DNA from: Burkholderia singularis
GTDB taxonomy: Bacteria; Pseudomonadota; Gammaproteobacteria; Burkholderiales; Burkholderiaceae
Direction of reading: 5' to 3'
Assembly: GCF_900176645.1 (NCBI RefSeq)
Contig: NZ_FXAN01000083.1
Location: 62,001-126,000 of the forward strand
DNA length: 64,000 bases
Part shown: piece by piece, positions 1 through 10,222 of the stretch
How positions within the stretch are numbered: position 1 is the first letter of the stretch
Layout: the number at the start of each line of letters is the position of its first letter
Notes under the pieces: model-generated
Told to the model about the DNA's origin: nothing
The model's input: only the letters and a program-made list of their open reading frames with translations
Databases searched by the model: none
Program-made: the position numbers and the translations under genes

Positions 1-480
1 CCCGATTATTTCGCCAACAACTTCTCCGTTACCGAACTCGACCAGACGGGCTCGACCCAATACCGGTTGACGGCCGAGGGGCTGGTTCATTACGAAGACG
101 ACGAAACCAGCGATCTGACGCTGCCCGCGCTGCGCGCGTTCCAACCGGGCAAGCCCACCGTGACCGCGACCGCCAAACGCGGCGTCGTCAACGGCGACGT
201 CTCGATCGTCGATCTATACGACAACGCGCAGATCGTGCGCGCGGCAGGCCCGAACGATCCGCCGATGCAGGCGGATTCCGAGCATTTCCGGGTGTTGGTC
301 AACGACGATGTGATCGAGACCGAAAAGCCGGTTAAACTTCAGCGCGGCCTGTCGATCGCAAACGCCACGGCCGGCATGAAGTACAACAACGTCACCCGGG
401 TCATCGAGCTGTATGGCAACGTGCGCGGCATGATCGCCGCGTCCGACACGTCGGGCGGCGCGCGAAGCCAACCCAAGTAA
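1..480 (+). CDS. lptC: LPS export protein LptC (C-terminal part, cut by window edge)
   Basis: The reading frame is open from base 1 and gives about 159 C-terminal residues, so the N-terminal membrane anchor lies outside the window. LptC is the bitopic inner-membrane protein that takes LPS from LptBFG and passes it to LptA. The identification rests on the beta-rich fold, with phrases such as VSIVDLYDNAQIVRA and HFRVLVNDDVIETEKPV, and on its position directly before lptA (6-nt gap) and lptB. Co-transcription with both is likely. An internal TTG at 67 is not a credible start because the frame continues upstream of it. Confidence 0.9.
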   Translation, partial: PDYFANNFSVTELDQTGSTQYRLTAEGLVHYEDDETSDLTLPALRAFQPGKPTVTATAKRGVVNGDVSIVDLYDNAQIVRAAGPNDPPMQADSEHFRVLVNDDVIETEKPVKLQRGLSIANATAGMKYNNVTRVIELYGNVRGMIAASDTSGGARSQPK

Positions 481-486
481 CTCACC

Positions 487-1164
487 ATGCGGAACTGCAT
501 GAACGAATCGTTCCCCTGTTTATTGCCGAGCGGCGCCCATCGCGCCGCTCGCGCCGCACTCGCGGCAGCGCTCGTCGTGCTGCCGCTCGCGGGCGTGGCG
601 CCTGCGGCGCACGCCGAAAGAGCCGACCGCGACAAGCCGATCAACGTCGAGGCGGACAACCTGACCTATGACGATCTGAAGCAAGTGACGGTCGCCACGG
701 GCAACGTCGTCATCACGAAGGGCACGATCATCATCAAGGGCGATCGCGTCGAAGTGCGCCAGGACCCGCAAGGCTATCAGTACGCAACCGCGACGGCGTC
801 CGGCAAACGGCACGCGTCGTTCCGCCAGAAGCGCGAAGGCCTCGACGAATACATCGACGGCGATGCCGAGCGCATCGACTACGACGGCAAGCAGGATCTC
901 ACGACGCTGACGACGAACGCGACCGTGCGCCGGCTGCAAGGCCAGTCCACCGTCGCCGACACCGTGCACGGCAGCGTGATCACTTACGACGGCCAGCGCG
1001 ATTTCTACACCGCCCGCGGCGGCAAGGACGTCATCGCGCCGGGCAACCCCGGCGGCCGCGTGCGCGCGATGCTGACGCCGAAAAGCGGCGGCGCCGCGCC
1101 GCTCGTCGGCGGGCCGGCCAAGCTCGCGCCGTCGACCGATCTGCAGGGAGCGCCCGCCCAATGA
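487..1164 (+). CDS. lptA: LPS transport periplasmic protein LptA
   Basis: A 225-residue periplasmic protein that bridges LPS from LptC to LptD. An N-terminal signal peptide with a hydrophobic core at about residues 22-38 ends in AHA, with cleavage expected near residue 43. The mature protein opens with the typical [12 protein letters not shown] of the OstA/LptA domain (about 50-165), followed by repeated short beta strands ([22 protein letters not shown]) that form the LPS-carrying jelly roll. The Gly/Pro/Ala-rich C-terminal tail is low complexity. An in-frame ATG at 499 is an alternative start. The stop overlaps the lptB start (ATGA at 1161), which indicates translational coupling. Confidence 0.93.
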   Translation: MRNCMNESFPCLLPSGAHRAARAALAAALVVLPLAGVAPAAHAERADRDKPINVEADNLTYDDLKQVTVATGNVVITKGTIIIKGDRVEVRQDPQGYQYATATASGKRHASFRQKREGLDEYIDGDAERIDYDGKQDLTTLTTNATVRRLQGQSTVADTVHGSVITYDGQRDFYTARGGKDVIAPGNPGGRVRAMLTPKSGGAAPLVGGPAKLAPSTDLQGAPAQ

Positions 1165-1937
1165 ACGCCCTCCCGAACCGTCAGCCGGCCGGCACGTCGA
1201 GTTCGCTCGTCGTGCGCAACCTGAAAAAGCGCTATGGCTCGCGCACCGTCGTCAAGGACGTGTCGCTCGACGTGAAAAGCGGCGAAGTGGTCGGCCTGCT
1301 CGGCCCGAACGGCGCCGGCAAGACCACGTCGTTCTACATGATCGTCGGCCTCGTGCCGCTCGACGCGGGCGATATCTCGCTGAACGGCAGCCCGATCAGC
1401 CTGATGCCGATCCACAAGCGCGCATCGCTCGGCCTGTCGTATTTGCCGCAGGAGGCGTCGGTGTTCCGCAAGCTGAGCGTCGAGCAGAACATCCGCGCGG
1501 TGCTCGAATTGCAGCACGGCGACAACGGTAAGCGGCTCACGAAAGACGAGATCGGCGCGCGCGCCGAGGCGCTCCTCGACGAGCTGCAGATCGCGCACCT
1601 GCGCGAGAATCCGGCGCTGTCGCTGTCGGGCGGCGAGCGCCGCCGTGTCGAGATCGCGCGCGCGCTCGCGAGCAACCCGAGTTTCATCTTGCTAGACGAG
1701 CCGTTCGCGGGCGTCGATCCGATCGCGGTGCTCGAAATCCAGAAGATCGTGAAGTTCCTCAAGCAGCGCAACATCGGCGTGCTGATCACCGATCACAACG
1801 TGCGCGAAACGCTCGGCATCTGCGATCACGCGTACATCATCAGCGACGGGTCGGTTCTCGCCTCCGGCGCGCCGCAGGAAATCATCGAAAACGAAAGCGT
1901 GCGGCGCGTCTACCTCGGCGAGCACTTCCGCATGTGA
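1161..1937 (+). CDS. lptB: LPS export ABC transporter ATPase LptB
   Basis: A 258-residue cytoplasmic ATPase that powers LPS extraction by LptFG-LptC. All ABC motifs are visible: Walker A GPNGAGKT (residues 48-55), signature LSGGER (155-160), Walker B ILLDEP (176-181) and the switch His in LITDHN (H212). The C-terminal [11 protein letters not shown] is typical of LptB. The start overlaps the lptA stop by 4 nt. The next gene is rpoN, an order widely conserved in proteobacteria. Confidence 0.96.
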   Translation: MNALPNRQPAGTSSSLVVRNLKKRYGSRTVVKDVSLDVKSGEVVGLLGPNGAGKTTSFYMIVGLVPLDAGDISLNGSPISLMPIHKRASLGLSYLPQEASVFRKLSVEQNIRAVLELQHGDNGKRLTKDEIGARAEALLDELQIAHLRENPALSLSGGERRRVEIARALASNPSFILLDEPFAGVDPIAVLEIQKIVKFLKQRNIGVLITDHNVRETLGICDHAYIISDGSVLASGAPQEIIENESVRRVYLGEHFRM

Positions 1938-2084
1938 GCGGCGCGGAATCCCCCGCCCGCCCTTTCGCACGCCGCCGCGCTTCGCGCGGTGCGCGCTCCC
2001 GCGCCCCTTCCGCTGCCGCGCGTCATTCGATCGCCTCAATGCGCCGCCCTCGTGGCAAACTGCCGGTATGACTCCCTCTTTGCC

Positions 2085-3581
2085 ATGAAAGCCAGTCTCC
2101 AACTCCGCCTGTCGCAGCATCTCGCGCTCACGCCGCAACTGCAGCAATCGATCCGGTTGCTGCAGTTGTCGACGCTTGAACTGCAGCAGGAAGTCGCGAT
2201 GGCGGTCGCGCAAAATCCGCTGCTCGAAAACGACGACTGGATCGCGAGCCCGCTGCGCGTTGCGGCCGACGGCTCGTTGATCGCGCACACGCCCGCCCCG
2301 TCCGCACCCGATCCGCAACCCGGCCTGTCGAACGGCACCAGCTCGACGAGCGAGCACACCGAACCTGCGGGCGTCGATGAATACGATAACTATTCGTCCG
2401 ACAGCAGCGACACAAGCCCGTGGAATCTCGACGAATTCGGCCGCTCGAGCGCCGCCTCCGACGACGACGATCTGCCACCGCTGCAAATCCACGAAACGGC
2501 GACATCGCTGCGCGATCATCTCACCGCCCAACTGTGCGTCACGCAGGCCAGCCCGCGCGATCGCGCACTCGTAACGTTCCTGATCGAATCGCTCGACGAC
2601 GACGGCTATTTGACGGCATCGCTCGACGAAATCCTCGCCGATCTGCCGGCCGAACTCGAAGTCGACGCCGACGAGTTGAACGCGGCGCTCGCGCTGCTGC
2701 ACAGCTTCGATCCGGCGGGCGTCGGCGCGCGCTCCCCGGCCGAGTGCCTGAAGCTGCAATTGCTGCGCCTCGATCCGTCCCCGACACGCGCGCTCGCGCT
2801 CGACATCGTGTCGCAGCATCTGGAGCTGCTCGCCGCGCGCGATTTCACGCGCCTGCGCAAGCAATTGAAGACGGGCGACGACGAGCTGCGCGATGCGCAC
2901 GCGTTGATCCGCTCGCTCGAACCGTTCCCCGGTGCGGCATACGGCAAGGCCGAAGCGGACTACGTGGTGCCCGACATCATTGTGAAGAAAGCGGGCCAGG
3001 GCTGGCAGGCCGAACTCAATCCGGACGTGGTGCCGCGGCTGCGGATCAACCATCTGTACGCGAATATTCTGCGCAATAGCCGCGGCGATCCGGGCACGGG
3101 TTCGCTCAAGCAGCAATTGCAAGAGGCGCGCTGGCTGATCAAGAACATCCAGCAGCGCTTCGAGACGATTCTTCGCGTTGCACAAGCGATTGTCGAGCGT
3201 CAAAAGAATTTCTTCGCGCACGGCGAAATTGCCATGCGCCCCTTGGTTTTGCGGGAAATAGCTGATACGCTGGGCCTACACGAGTCGACTGTCTCCCGTG
3301 TGACAACCGGCAAGTACATGTTGACCCCGTTCGGTACGCTCGAATTCAAGTACTTTTTTGGATCGCACGTATCGACGGACACCGGGGGCGCCGCGTCATC
3401 CACTGCGATCCGCGCCCTCATCAAACAACTGATAGGAGCCGAAGACCCTAAATCTCCTCTTTCAGACAGCCGCATAGCCGAGCTGCTGGCGGAACAGGGG
3501 TTCGTGGTCGCGCGCCGCACGGTTGCCAAGTATCGCGAAGCCCTGAAAATCCCCGCGGTGAATCTGCGCAAGTCTCTGTAG
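2085..3581 (+). CDS. rpoN: RNA polymerase sigma-54 factor RpoN
   Basis: A 498-residue sigma-54. The ATG at 2085 was chosen because it begins with the conserved Gln/Leu-rich activator-response region I ([21 protein letters not shown]). The frame is open further upstream but the extra residues look non-coding. An acidic, low-complexity region II (about residues 65-140) follows, then the core-binding domain, a helix-turn-helix ([18 protein letters not shown]), and the RpoN box [10 protein letters not shown] (476-485) that reads the -24 promoter element. It recruits polymerase to promoters that need an AAA+ activator. The conserved 3' part (about 3200-3560) is visibly less GC-rich than its surroundings. 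Confidence 0.96.
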   Translation: MKASLQLRLSQHLALTPQLQQSIRLLQLSTLELQQEVAMAVAQNPLLENDDWIASPLRVAADGSLIAHTPAPSAPDPQPGLSNGTSSTSEHTEPAGVDEYDNYSSDSSDTSPWNLDEFGRSSAASDDDDLPPLQIHETATSLRDHLTAQLCVTQASPRDRALVTFLIESLDDDGYLTASLDEILADLPAELEVDADELNAALALLHSFDPAGVGARSPAECLKLQLLRLDPSPTRALALDIVSQHLELLAARDFTRLRKQLKTGDDELRDAHALIRSLEPFPGAAYGKAEADYVVPDIIVKKAGQGWQAELNPDVVPRLRINHLYANILRNSRGDPGTGSLKQQLQEARWLIKNIQQRFETILRVAQAIVERQKNFFAHGEIAMRPLVLREIADTLGLHESTVSRVTTGKYMLTPFGTLEFKYFFGSHVSTDTGGAASSTAIRALIKQLIGAEDPKSPLSDSRIAELLAEQGFVVARRTVAKYREALKIPAVNLRKSL

Positions 3582-3732
3582 CCCGTCGTGCTCGGCGGGC
3601 ATTTTCCGGCCGCCGCACCGTCGACGGCAAAGCCGGCCGATCCATCCGCTCGCCACCGCGAGCACCGGCATACGCGATCGGCAGGCGCTGCCGCCTCTAC
3701 GCGGAAGGTGGTCATCAGCATGGAGAAGCACT

Positions 3733-4089
3733 ATGAACCTGAAGATCAGTGGACACCATCTCGAAGTCACGCCTGCTATTCGCGAATACGTGATCACCAA
3801 GCTCGACAGGGTGCTACGACATAGCGATCAGGTCATCGATGGCGCTGTGATCCTCACGGTCGACAATCACAAGGAAAAGGACAGACGGCAAAAAGCGGAA
3901 ATCACGCTGCATCTGAAAGGTAAAGACATCTTCGTCGAAAGCGCGAACGGCGATATGTATGCAGCGATCGATCTGCTGATCGACAAGCTCGACCGGCAAG
4001 TCGTCAAGCACATGGAGCGCTTGCAAGCGCACGTTCACGAACCGATCAAGCATCATCAGTCGGCCGAAATCGAGTTGCCTCCGCAATGA
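3733..4089 (+). CDS. hpf: Ribosome hibernation promoting factor (short form)
   Basis: A 118-residue protein that binds the 30S decoding centre and promotes 100S ribosome dimers in stationary phase. It starts [20 protein letters not shown] and shows the beta-alpha-beta-beta-beta-alpha pattern of the YfiA/HPF family (ADVILTV-type strand, [17 protein letters not shown], then a long basic helix). The C-terminal dimerisation domain of long HPFs is absent. It lies 151 nt after rpoN and before ptsN, the usual rpoN-cluster order, and is followed by a good intrinsic terminator. Confidence 0.93.
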   Translation: MNLKISGHHLEVTPAIREYVITKLDRVLRHSDQVIDGAVILTVDNHKEKDRRQKAEITLHLKGKDIFVESANGDMYAAIDLLIDKLDRQVVKHMERLQAHVHEPIKHHQSAEIELPPQ

Positions 4090-4117
4090 CCGGCGGCGCA
4101 TCCGCGCCAACCAAGCG

Positions 4118-4139
4118 GCCCGCCACGCGCGGGCTTTTT
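4118..4139 (+). terminator. Intrinsic terminator after hpf
   Basis: A 6-bp GC stem, GCCCGC at 4118-4123 paired with GCGGGC at 4129-4134, is followed directly by five T residues (4135-4139). It sits 29 nt after the hpf stop and separates rpoN-hpf from ptsN. Confidence 0.75.
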
Positions 4140-4375
4140 CATGAGCCGAATGCCGCCGCACGATGCGCGCGGGCCGTATCCGGCAAGCGACGGCCCGTGT
4201 TTAGCACGATGCGCGGCACCGCTTACAGTGCTCTATAATGTCCGAATTATCATCGGGGGCGTGAACCGGTTCGCCGCGTTTTCTCCAGTCTCCGTCGCCT
4301 AACGCCGTCTTTTTGTCCAATATGGAAAATCAGTCCGCCGCGAGGAGACCCCAGGCCGCCCTCATGCTTGCCAAC

Positions 4376-4831
4376 ATGAATCGCCTAGCCAAAATCCTGC
4401 CTCCGGAGAATGTCGTCGTCGACCTCTCCGTCACCAGCAAGAAACGCGTCTTCGAACAAGCCGGCCTGATCTTCGAGAATCAGAACGGCATCGCCCGCAG
4501 TACCGTCACCGACAATCTCTTCGCACGCGAGCGCCTCGGCTCGACGGGCCTCGGCGAAGGCGTCGCGATTCCGCACGGCCGGATCAAGGGGCTCAAGCAC
4601 CCGCTCGCCGCGTTCGTAAGGCTCGCGGAACCGATTCCGTTCGAAGCGCCGGACGGTCAGCCCGTCTCGCTGCTGATCTTTCTACTCGTGCCGGAACAGG
4701 CGACGCAGCAGCATCTCGAAATCCTCTCCGAAATCGCCCAGCTCTTATCCGACCGCGACACACGAGAGCGTCTGCACACCGAAACGGACCGCGATGAGTT
4801 GCATCGGCTGCTGACTCAGTGGCAACCTTGA
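4376..4831 (+). CDS. ptsN: Nitrogen-regulatory PTS EIIA protein PtsN (EIIA-Ntr)
   Basis: A fructose/mannitol-type EIIA domain that is the terminal phosphoacceptor of the regulatory PTS-Ntr chain and affects potassium transport and stress responses. The active-site His is in VAIPHGRI (H67 with this start), preceded by the family motif RERLGSTGLGEG. The start is uncertain: ATG codons at 4322, 4364 and 4376 are in frame. I chose 4376 because homology-like sequence begins at MNRLAKILPP, giving 151 residues. An AGGAG at 4343-4347 would fit 4364 only loosely. A TATAAT at 4234-4239 may be the -10 of a promoter for ptsN-hprK-rapZ. Confidence 0.93.
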   Translation: MNRLAKILPPENVVVDLSVTSKKRVFEQAGLIFENQNGIARSTVTDNLFARERLGSTGLGEGVAIPHGRIKGLKHPLAAFVRLAEPIPFEAPDGQPVSLLIFLLVPEQATQQHLEILSEIAQLLSDRDTRERLHTETDRDELHRLLTQWQP

Positions 4832-4951
4832 GGGAACGGTTCGCGCCCCATTGGTGCGGCTTGCGCCGCCAGACCGAGCCGCCCACCGCCGGGCTCGCGC
4901 CGCAACCGCCGTTGCGGCATCGGCGTGCCGATCCCTTGGAGTGACGGACTC

Positions 4952-5920
4952 ATGGATACGTCCAGCATCAACGCCCAGAGCATCTTCGACGACAACGCCG
5001 CCATGCTGAAACTCAGCTGGCTGACGGGGCATGAAGGCTGGGAGCGCGGATTCTCCGCCGACACGGTCGCGAACGCGACGTCGAGCGCCGATCTCGTCGG
5101 CCACCTGAATCTGATCCACCCGAACCGGATCCAGGTGCTGGGCGAAGCGGAAATCGACTACTACCAACGCCAGACTGACGAGGATCGCTCTCGCCACATG
5201 GCCGAGTTGATCGCGCTCGAACCGCCGTTTCTCGTGGTCGCGGGCGGCGCAGCTGCGCCGCCGGAGCTTGTTTTGCGCTGCACGCGCTCGTCGACGCCGC
5301 TTTTCACCACGCCGATGTCGGCCGCCGCCGTGATCGACAGCCTGCGCCTCTACATGTCGCGCATCCTCGCGCCGCGCGCGACGCTGCACGGCGTGTTCCT
5401 CGACATCCTCGGCATGGGCGTGCTGCTCACCGGCGATTCGGGGCTCGGCAAGAGCGAGCTTGGGCTCGAATTGATCAGCCGCGGGCACGGGCTGGTCGCC
5501 GACGACGCCGTCGATTTCGTCCGACTTGGCCCCGATTTCGTCGAAGGGCGCTGCCCGCCGCTGCTGCAAAACCTGCTCGAAGTGCGCGGCCTCGGCCTGC
5601 TCGACATCAAGACGATCTTCGGCGAAACCGCGGTGCGCCGGAAAATGAAGCTGAAGCTGATCGTTCAGCTCGTGCGCCGGCCGGACGGCGAATTCCAGCG
5701 GCTGCCGCTCGAAAGCCAAACGGTCGACGTGCTCGGCCTGCCGATCAGCAAGGTCACGATTCAAGTCGCGGCGGGCCGCAACCTCGCGGTGCTCGTCGAG
5801 GCGGCGGTGCGCAACACGATCCTGCAATTGCGCGGCATCGATACCCTGCGCGACTTCATGGACCGCCAGCGCCTGGCCATGCAAGACCCGGACAGCCAGT
5901 TCCCCGGCAAGCTCGTCTAA
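4952..5920 (+). CDS. hprK: HPr kinase/phosphorylase
   Basis: A 322-residue bifunctional enzyme that phosphorylates or dephosphorylates a regulatory Ser on HPr-like proteins. Walker A GDSGLGKS is at residues 161-168. The catalytic His is in TLHGVF (H146), and the HprK signature [10 protein letters not shown] is at 210-219. The ATG at 4952 is preceded by TTGGAG at 4936-4941. In many proteobacteria HprK works with PTS-Ntr rather than in catabolite repression, which fits its place between ptsN and rapZ. No stand-alone HPr gene is present in this cluster. Confidence 0.95.
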
Positions 5921-5992
5921 CCCGCGCCGGCTGCGCGACGATGCGCGCACGCGAGCCGGTGCTATGATGAAACGTCACGATTCCCTCTGCTC

Positions 5993-6886
5993 ATGCGCAT
6001 TGTCCTCATCACCGGCATTTCCGGCTCCGGCAAATCCGTCGCGCTGAACGCGCTCGAGGACGCAGGCTACTACTGCGTCGACAACTTGCCGCCGCGCGTT
6101 CTGCCCGAGCTTGCCCGCTATCTAGCCGACGAAGGTCAGCACCGGCTCGCCGTGGCGATCGACGCGCGCTCGAGCGCATCGCTCGACGAAATGCCCGTCT
6201 TGATCCGGGCGTTGTCGCACGCGCACGATGTGCGCGTGCTGTTTCTGAACGCAAGCACGCAGGCGCTGATCCAGCGCTTCTCCGAGACGCGCCGCCGCCA
6301 CCCGCTGTCGGGCTCGCCGTCGCAGGACGCGGACATCGGCCTGCTATCGTCGCTGGAAGAAGCCATCGAGCGCGAGCGCGACCTCGTCGCCCCGCTCGCC
6401 GAGTTCGGCCATCAGATCGACACGAGCAATCTGCGCGCGAACGTACTGCGCACGTGGGTCAAACGTTTCATCGAGCAGAAAAACGACGATCTCGTGTTGA
6501 TGTTCGAATCGTTCGGCTTCAAGCGCGGCGTGCCGCTCGACGCCGATTTCATGTTCGACGTGCGCGCGTTGCCCAATCCGTACTACGATCACGAACTGCG
6601 CCCGCTCACCGGGCTCGACAGGCCGGTCGTCGCGTTTCTCGACGCATTGCCCATCGTCCATCAAATGCTGGACGACATCGAATCGTTTCTCGTCAAATGG
6701 CTGCCGCATTTTCGCGAAGACAACCGCAGCTATCTGACAGTCGCCATCGGCTGCACAGGCGGCCAGCACAGGTCGGTATTTCTCGCGGAGACGCTTGCCG
6801 CCCGTCTTTCGCAACAGGCCAATGTGATCGTGCGGCATCGTGACGCGCCCGTCGATGTGGACGCGTCGTCGCGGCTAGTCACCTAG
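5993..6886 (+). CDS. rapZ: RNase adapter protein RapZ (UPF0042 nucleotide-binding family)
   Basis: A 297-residue P-loop protein. Walker A GISGSGKS is at residues 8-15, and the conserved VDNLPP motif follows shortly after. The C-terminal GCTGGQHRS (about 253-261) is the family signature of the RNA/metabolite-binding half. In E. coli RapZ senses glucosamine-6-phosphate and targets the sRNA GlmZ for RNase E. Whether the same circuit exists here cannot be seen. It follows hprK by 72 nt and completes the rpoN-ptsN-rapZ neighbourhood. The GlcNAc genes later in the window would supply the same metabolite pool. Confidence 0.93.
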   Translation: MRIVLITGISGSGKSVALNALEDAGYYCVDNLPPRVLPELARYLADEGQHRLAVAIDARSSASLDEMPVLIRALSHAHDVRVLFLNASTQALIQRFSETRRRHPLSGSPSQDADIGLLSSLEEAIERERDLVAPLAEFGHQIDTSNLRANVLRTWVKRFIEQKNDDLVLMFESFGFKRGVPLDADFMFDVRALPNPYYDHELRPLTGLDRPVVAFLDALPIVHQMLDDIESFLVKWLPHFREDNRSYLTVAIGCTGGQHRSVFLAETLAARLSQQANVIVRHRDAPVDVDASSRLVT

Positions 6887-6912
6887 CGCCGCTCCTGCAC
6901 CCCGGCCCTGCC

Positions 6913-7545
6913 ATGTCCTCTCTGTCGACCACGCTAATCGATTTGCCGCTTTTCCCGCTGCATACGGTACTGTTCCCCGGCGGGCTGCTGCCTCTGAAAG
7001 TGTTCGAGGCGCGTTATCTGGACATGGCGCGCGCCTGCCTGCGCGACAATGCACCGTTCGGCGTATGCCTGCTGAAAAGCGGCCCCGAAGTCGCTCAGGA
7101 AGGCGAAATATCAGTGCCGGAAACGATCGGCTGCATGGCGCGGATCATCGAATGCGACACCGGCGAATTCGGCATGCTCTACCTGCGCACGCTCGGCACG
7201 CAGCGCTTCGAGCTGTTGTCGCACCGGGTCGAATCGAACGGCTTGCTGGTCGGCATCGCCGAGCCGATGCAAGACGACCTCCCGCTCGACGGCGACGACG
7301 CGCTTGCCCGCTTCGGCGCGTGCTCGGAAGCACTCGAGCGGATCATCGAGGCGTTGCGCAAATCCGGGACCGAGCTGCCGTTCATCGAGCCATTTCGTTT
7401 CGACGACCCTACCTGGGTGTCGAATCGGCTTGCCGAAGTGCTGCCGCTCGATTTACGCGCGCGGCAAAAGCTGATGGAGTTTCCCGATGTCGGCGCGCGC
7501 ATCGACGCGGTGCATCGGGAATTGCATCGGCATGGATGGCTGTAG
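6913..7545 (+). CDS. LON substrate-binding (N-terminal) domain protein, protease-less
   Basis: A 210-residue protein consisting only of the LON-SBD (PUA-like) domain, starting with the typical LPLFPLHTVLFPGGLLPLKVFEARY. The AAA+ ATPase and Ser-Lys protease domains of Lon are absent. Family members are annotated as peptidase S16 Lon-domain proteins but cannot be proteases, and their cellular role is not settled. It lies 27 nt after rapZ on the same strand, probably in the same transcript. A weak GC hairpin followed by five T residues at 7693-7713 may end it. Confidence 0.88.
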   Translation: MSSLSTTLIDLPLFPLHTVLFPGGLLPLKVFEARYLDMARACLRDNAPFGVCLLKSGPEVAQEGEISVPETIGCMARIIECDTGEFGMLYLRTLGTQRFELLSHRVESNGLLVGIAEPMQDDLPLDGDDALARFGACSEALERIIEALRKSGTELPFIEPFRFDDPTWVSNRLAEVLPLDLRARQKLMEFPDVGARIDAVHRELHRHGWL

Positions 7546-7692
7546 ATCACGCCGGGATCGCCATTGCAGGGGCCCCCGCCGCGGCAATCCGTTGCGCCTT
7601 GCTGTCCTGCCCCCTCCAGCGCCGGTAATGGCGATGCTCCGGCGCTGCTCGCCGCTGCCTTTCGGCGCAGGCAGCACCAGCCGCTCGGATCA

Positions 7693-7713
7693 GCCCGTTC
7701 GGGCCGCCTTTTT
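7693..7713 (+). terminator. Candidate terminator between the LON-domain gene and mutY
   Basis: GCCC-GTTC-GGGC (7693-7704) is followed by CGCC and five T residues. The stem is short and the T run is offset, so this is only a weak candidate. It lies in the convergent gap between the plus-strand LON-domain gene and minus-strand mutY. Confidence 0.35.
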
Positions 7714-7766
7714 CGACCCGGCCGGACGCCGAATAACCGCCCAAACGGCATTACCGCCCTCGTCCC

Positions 7767-8873
7767 CTAAAGCAACGACCCGGTCAACCCGTCGAGCAGC
7801 TTGCGCACCGGCGCGGGCACGCCGTAAGCATCGAGCTTGTCGAGCGGCACCCATGCGGTCTCGTCGTCGGCCGCTTGCGGCACGGCCGCCGCCGTGCCGT
7901 CGAGTTGCGCGAGCCGCGGCTCGATCTCGAGCTTGAAGTGCGTAAACGTATGGGTGAGCGGCGCGAGCGGCACCGGCTTCGCGCCGCCGAATTCGCGCGC
8001 GCGGCGCGCGAGCGCCGCATCGCCGTCCGCCTCGGGCAGGCTCCATAAGCCGCCCCAAATGCCTGCGGGCGGGCGCCGCTGCAACAACACCGCGTCGCCG
8101 TCACGCAGCACCAGCATCCACGTGCGGCGCGTGGGCACTGCCTTCTTCGGGCGCGCGGCCGGCAGCTCGCGCTGTCTGCCGGTGCGCTGCGCGACACAAT
8201 CGCCCGCGAACGGGCAGCGCGCGCAATCGGGCTTGCCGCGCACGCACAGCGTCGCGCCAAGGTCCATCAAACCCTGCGTGTAAGCGGTCACGTCGGCCGG
8301 GTTGGCCGCATCCGGCAACAACGCCTCGGCAAGCGCCCACATCTCGTTCTCGACGCGCTTGTCGCCCGGAAAACCCTCGACGCCGAACACGCGCGCGAGC
8401 ACCCGCTTCACATTGCCGTCGAGGATCGTCGCACGCGCGCCAAACGCGAACGACGCGATCGCCGCGGCCGTCGAGCGGCCAATGCCCGGCAATTCGGCAA
8501 GCGCGTCGGGCGTCGCAGGAAATGCGCTGCCATGCTGCTCGACAACCGCCTGCGCGCAACGATGCAGATTGCGCGCGCGCGAGTAGTAGCCAAGCCCGGC
8601 CCACAACGCCATCACATCGTCGATCGGCGCGGCCGCGAGCGCGGCGACGTCCGGATAACGCTCAAGAAAGCGCACATAGTACGGCACGACCGTCGATACC
8701 TGCGTCTGCTGGAGCATGATCTCGGACAACCAGATCCGGTACGGATCGCGCGTGTTCTGCCACGGCAGATCGTGGCGGCCGTGCTTGCACTGCCATTCGA
8801 TCAGCGTCGGCGCAAAGCTCCGGTGAAGCGGCGTGACGGCGGGGGCTGGGGGAGAAGTGCGAGGCGGTTTCAA
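7767..8873 (-). CDS. mutY: A/G-specific adenine DNA glycosylase MutY
   Basis: A 368-residue enzyme that removes adenine mispaired with 8-oxoguanine. It has the helix-hairpin-helix LPGIGRSTA (about 128-136), the catalytic Glu in SEIMLQQT (E51) and Asp in LDGNVKRV (D152). The [4Fe-4S] ligands are C210, C217, C220 and C226 (C-x6-C-x2-C-x5-C). A C-terminal MutT-like domain for 8-oxoG recognition follows. No ATG is available at the right place; the TTG at 8873, 4 nt after the mutM stop, fits best. The frame is open upstream but there only shadows mutM. Probable two-gene transcript with mutM. Confidence 0.93.
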   Translation of the reverse strand: MKPPRTSPPAPAVTPLHRSFAPTLIEWQCKHGRHDLPWQNTRDPYRIWLSEIMLQQTQVSTVVPYYVRFLERYPDVAALAAAPIDDVMALWAGLGYYSRARNLHRCAQAVVEQHGSAFPATPDALAELPGIGRSTAAAIASFAFGARATILDGNVKRVLARVFGVEGFPGDKRVENEMWALAEALLPDAANPADVTAYTQGLMDLGATLCVRGKPDCARCPFAGDCVAQRTGRQRELPAARPKKAVPTRRTWMLVLRDGDAVLLQRRPPAGIWGGLWSLPEADGDAALARRAREFGGAKPVPLAPLTHTFTHFKLEIEPRLAQLDGTAAAVPQAADDETAWVPLDKLDAYGVPAPVRKLLDGLTGSLL

Positions 8874-8877
8874 GATT

Positions 8878-9705
8878 TCAATGCTGGCAATTCGGACAAA
8901 AATAGGTCGACCGCTGACCCTGGACGATCTGCCGGATCGGCGTGCCGCAAACCCGGCACGGCTTGCCCGCGCGGTCGTAGACGAAACAGTCGAGCTGAAA
9001 GTAGCCGCTCTCGCCGCTGCTGCCGACGAAATCGCGCAGCGTGCTGCCGCCCCGGTCGATTGCATCGGCAAGCGTGGCGCGCACGGCGTCGGCCAGACGC
9101 TCGTAACGCGGCAACGACACGCGCCCGGCCGCGACAGTCGGCCGGATGCCCGCGCGAAACAGGCTCTCGGACGCATAGATATTGCCCACGCCGACGACGA
9201 TATCGCCCGCAAGCAGCGCCTGCTTGACCGACACCGTGCGCCCGCGCGTGCGCACATGCATCAGCGCGCCCGAAAAAGCTTGAGAGAACGGCTCGACACC
9301 CAGGCTCGCGAGCAGCGGGTGCGCACTCACGTCGCCGGCATCGCGCGGATGCCAGAGCACGGCGCCAAAACGGCGCGGATCGCGAAAGCGCAACACGAAT
9401 TCGTCAAAGATCCAATCGACGTGATCGTGCTTTTCAGGCGCTGGCGGCTTACCGGTCGGCAGCACGCGCAGCGTACCCGTCATGCCGAGATGGACGATGA
9501 ACCATCCCGCATCGACTTCGAACAACAGATATTTGCCGCGACGCGTGACGCCGCGCACCTCGCGCGCCTTCAGCAAATCGGCGAGATCGGCTGGCACCGG
9601 CCAGCGCAACATCGTGGTGCGCACGTCGACGCGCTTCACGCACCGGCCTGCGACGAACGGCTCGATGCCGCGGCGGGTAACCTCGACTTCCGGCAACTCT
9701 GGCAT
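8878..9705 (-). CDS. mutM: Formamidopyrimidine-DNA glycosylase MutM (Fpg)
   Basis: A 275-residue bifunctional glycosylase/AP lyase that removes 8-oxoguanine. It begins MPELPEVEV, with the catalytic P2 and E3. The H2TH region is followed by a C-terminal zinc finger with Cys at about 250, 253, 270 and 273 (CRVC ... CPNC), all four present. It lies directly upstream of mutY, so the two enzymes of the GO repair system are paired in one operon. It is divergent from the TPR gene at 10223. Confidence 0.96.
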   Translation of the reverse strand: MPELPEVEVTRRGIEPFVAGRCVKRVDVRTTMLRWPVPADLADLLKAREVRGVTRRGKYLLFEVDAGWFIVHLGMTGTLRVLPTGKPPAPEKHDHVDWIFDEFVLRFRDPRRFGAVLWHPRDAGDVSAHPLLASLGVEPFSQAFSGALMHVRTRGRTVSVKQALLAGDIVVGVGNIYASESLFRAGIRPTVAAGRVSLPRYERLADAVRATLADAIDRGGSTLRDFVGSSGESGYFQLDCFVYDRAGKPCRVCGTPIRQIVQGQRSTYFCPNCQH

Positions 9706-10222
9706 GGTTGACTGGTCTCTATCTCACTGAGCAAAGGCTGCTGACATTCGCGATGACATGCACGCGCAGCCCACGGCGATGCCCGCTTGCGCGGCGCCGA
9801 GCCGCCGCGCCCGCCTACTTGCGGCACGAGCCGCCGGAAATCCCGTCACCGCGACGGACAGCGCACATGCCCGCGGGATGCGGTACGGGTAACGCCCGCA
9901 TATCCCGGCGGCAAGCGTCATGCAGCGCAAACGTCCGCCCGCCCGACAAGCGCGAACCGAAAACGGCTGCCGCAAGCATGCCCGAAATCGCCCGTATGAC
10001 GGCGCGGCCCGTCGCGGCGACGCCGGCTGGGCCGACACCGCGGCATCGGAGCCCGCCCGCCGCCAAACCACCCGCCCGCGCCTGGAAGAAATTTTCCGCC
10101 GGGAACGGGCGGTTTCGGACGTTCGCGCGCATGTTTCGGGCGTAACACACGCTAGCAAATGGCAACAGTGCGCGTATTGTAGCGAGCGCGTTACAATCGG
10201 CTGAAACATTGAACGGATTTCC
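9706..10222 (+). other. 517-nt intergenic region, no gene supported
   Basis: The gap between mutM (-) and the TPR gene (+). Most of 9770-10135 is GC-rich with open frames in several phases, but none has family-like sequence or a convincing ribosome site, and the translations are Arg/Pro/Ala-rich. The composition relaxes near 10140. TACAAT at 10192-10197, close to the TPR gene, could be a -10 box, though no good -35 is visible. It must also hold the mutM promoter. Confidence 0.5.

Noticed and set aside
1692-3221. Very long minus-strand open frames opposite lptB and rpoN
   Set aside because: They are reverse-frame shadows typical of high-GC coding DNA; the plus-strand products are clear family members.
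9708-10204. Overlapping open frames in the mutM-TPR gap
   Set aside because: Arg/Pro/Ala-rich translations in several phases at once, no conserved motif and no ribosome site; likely non-coding GC-rich DNA.
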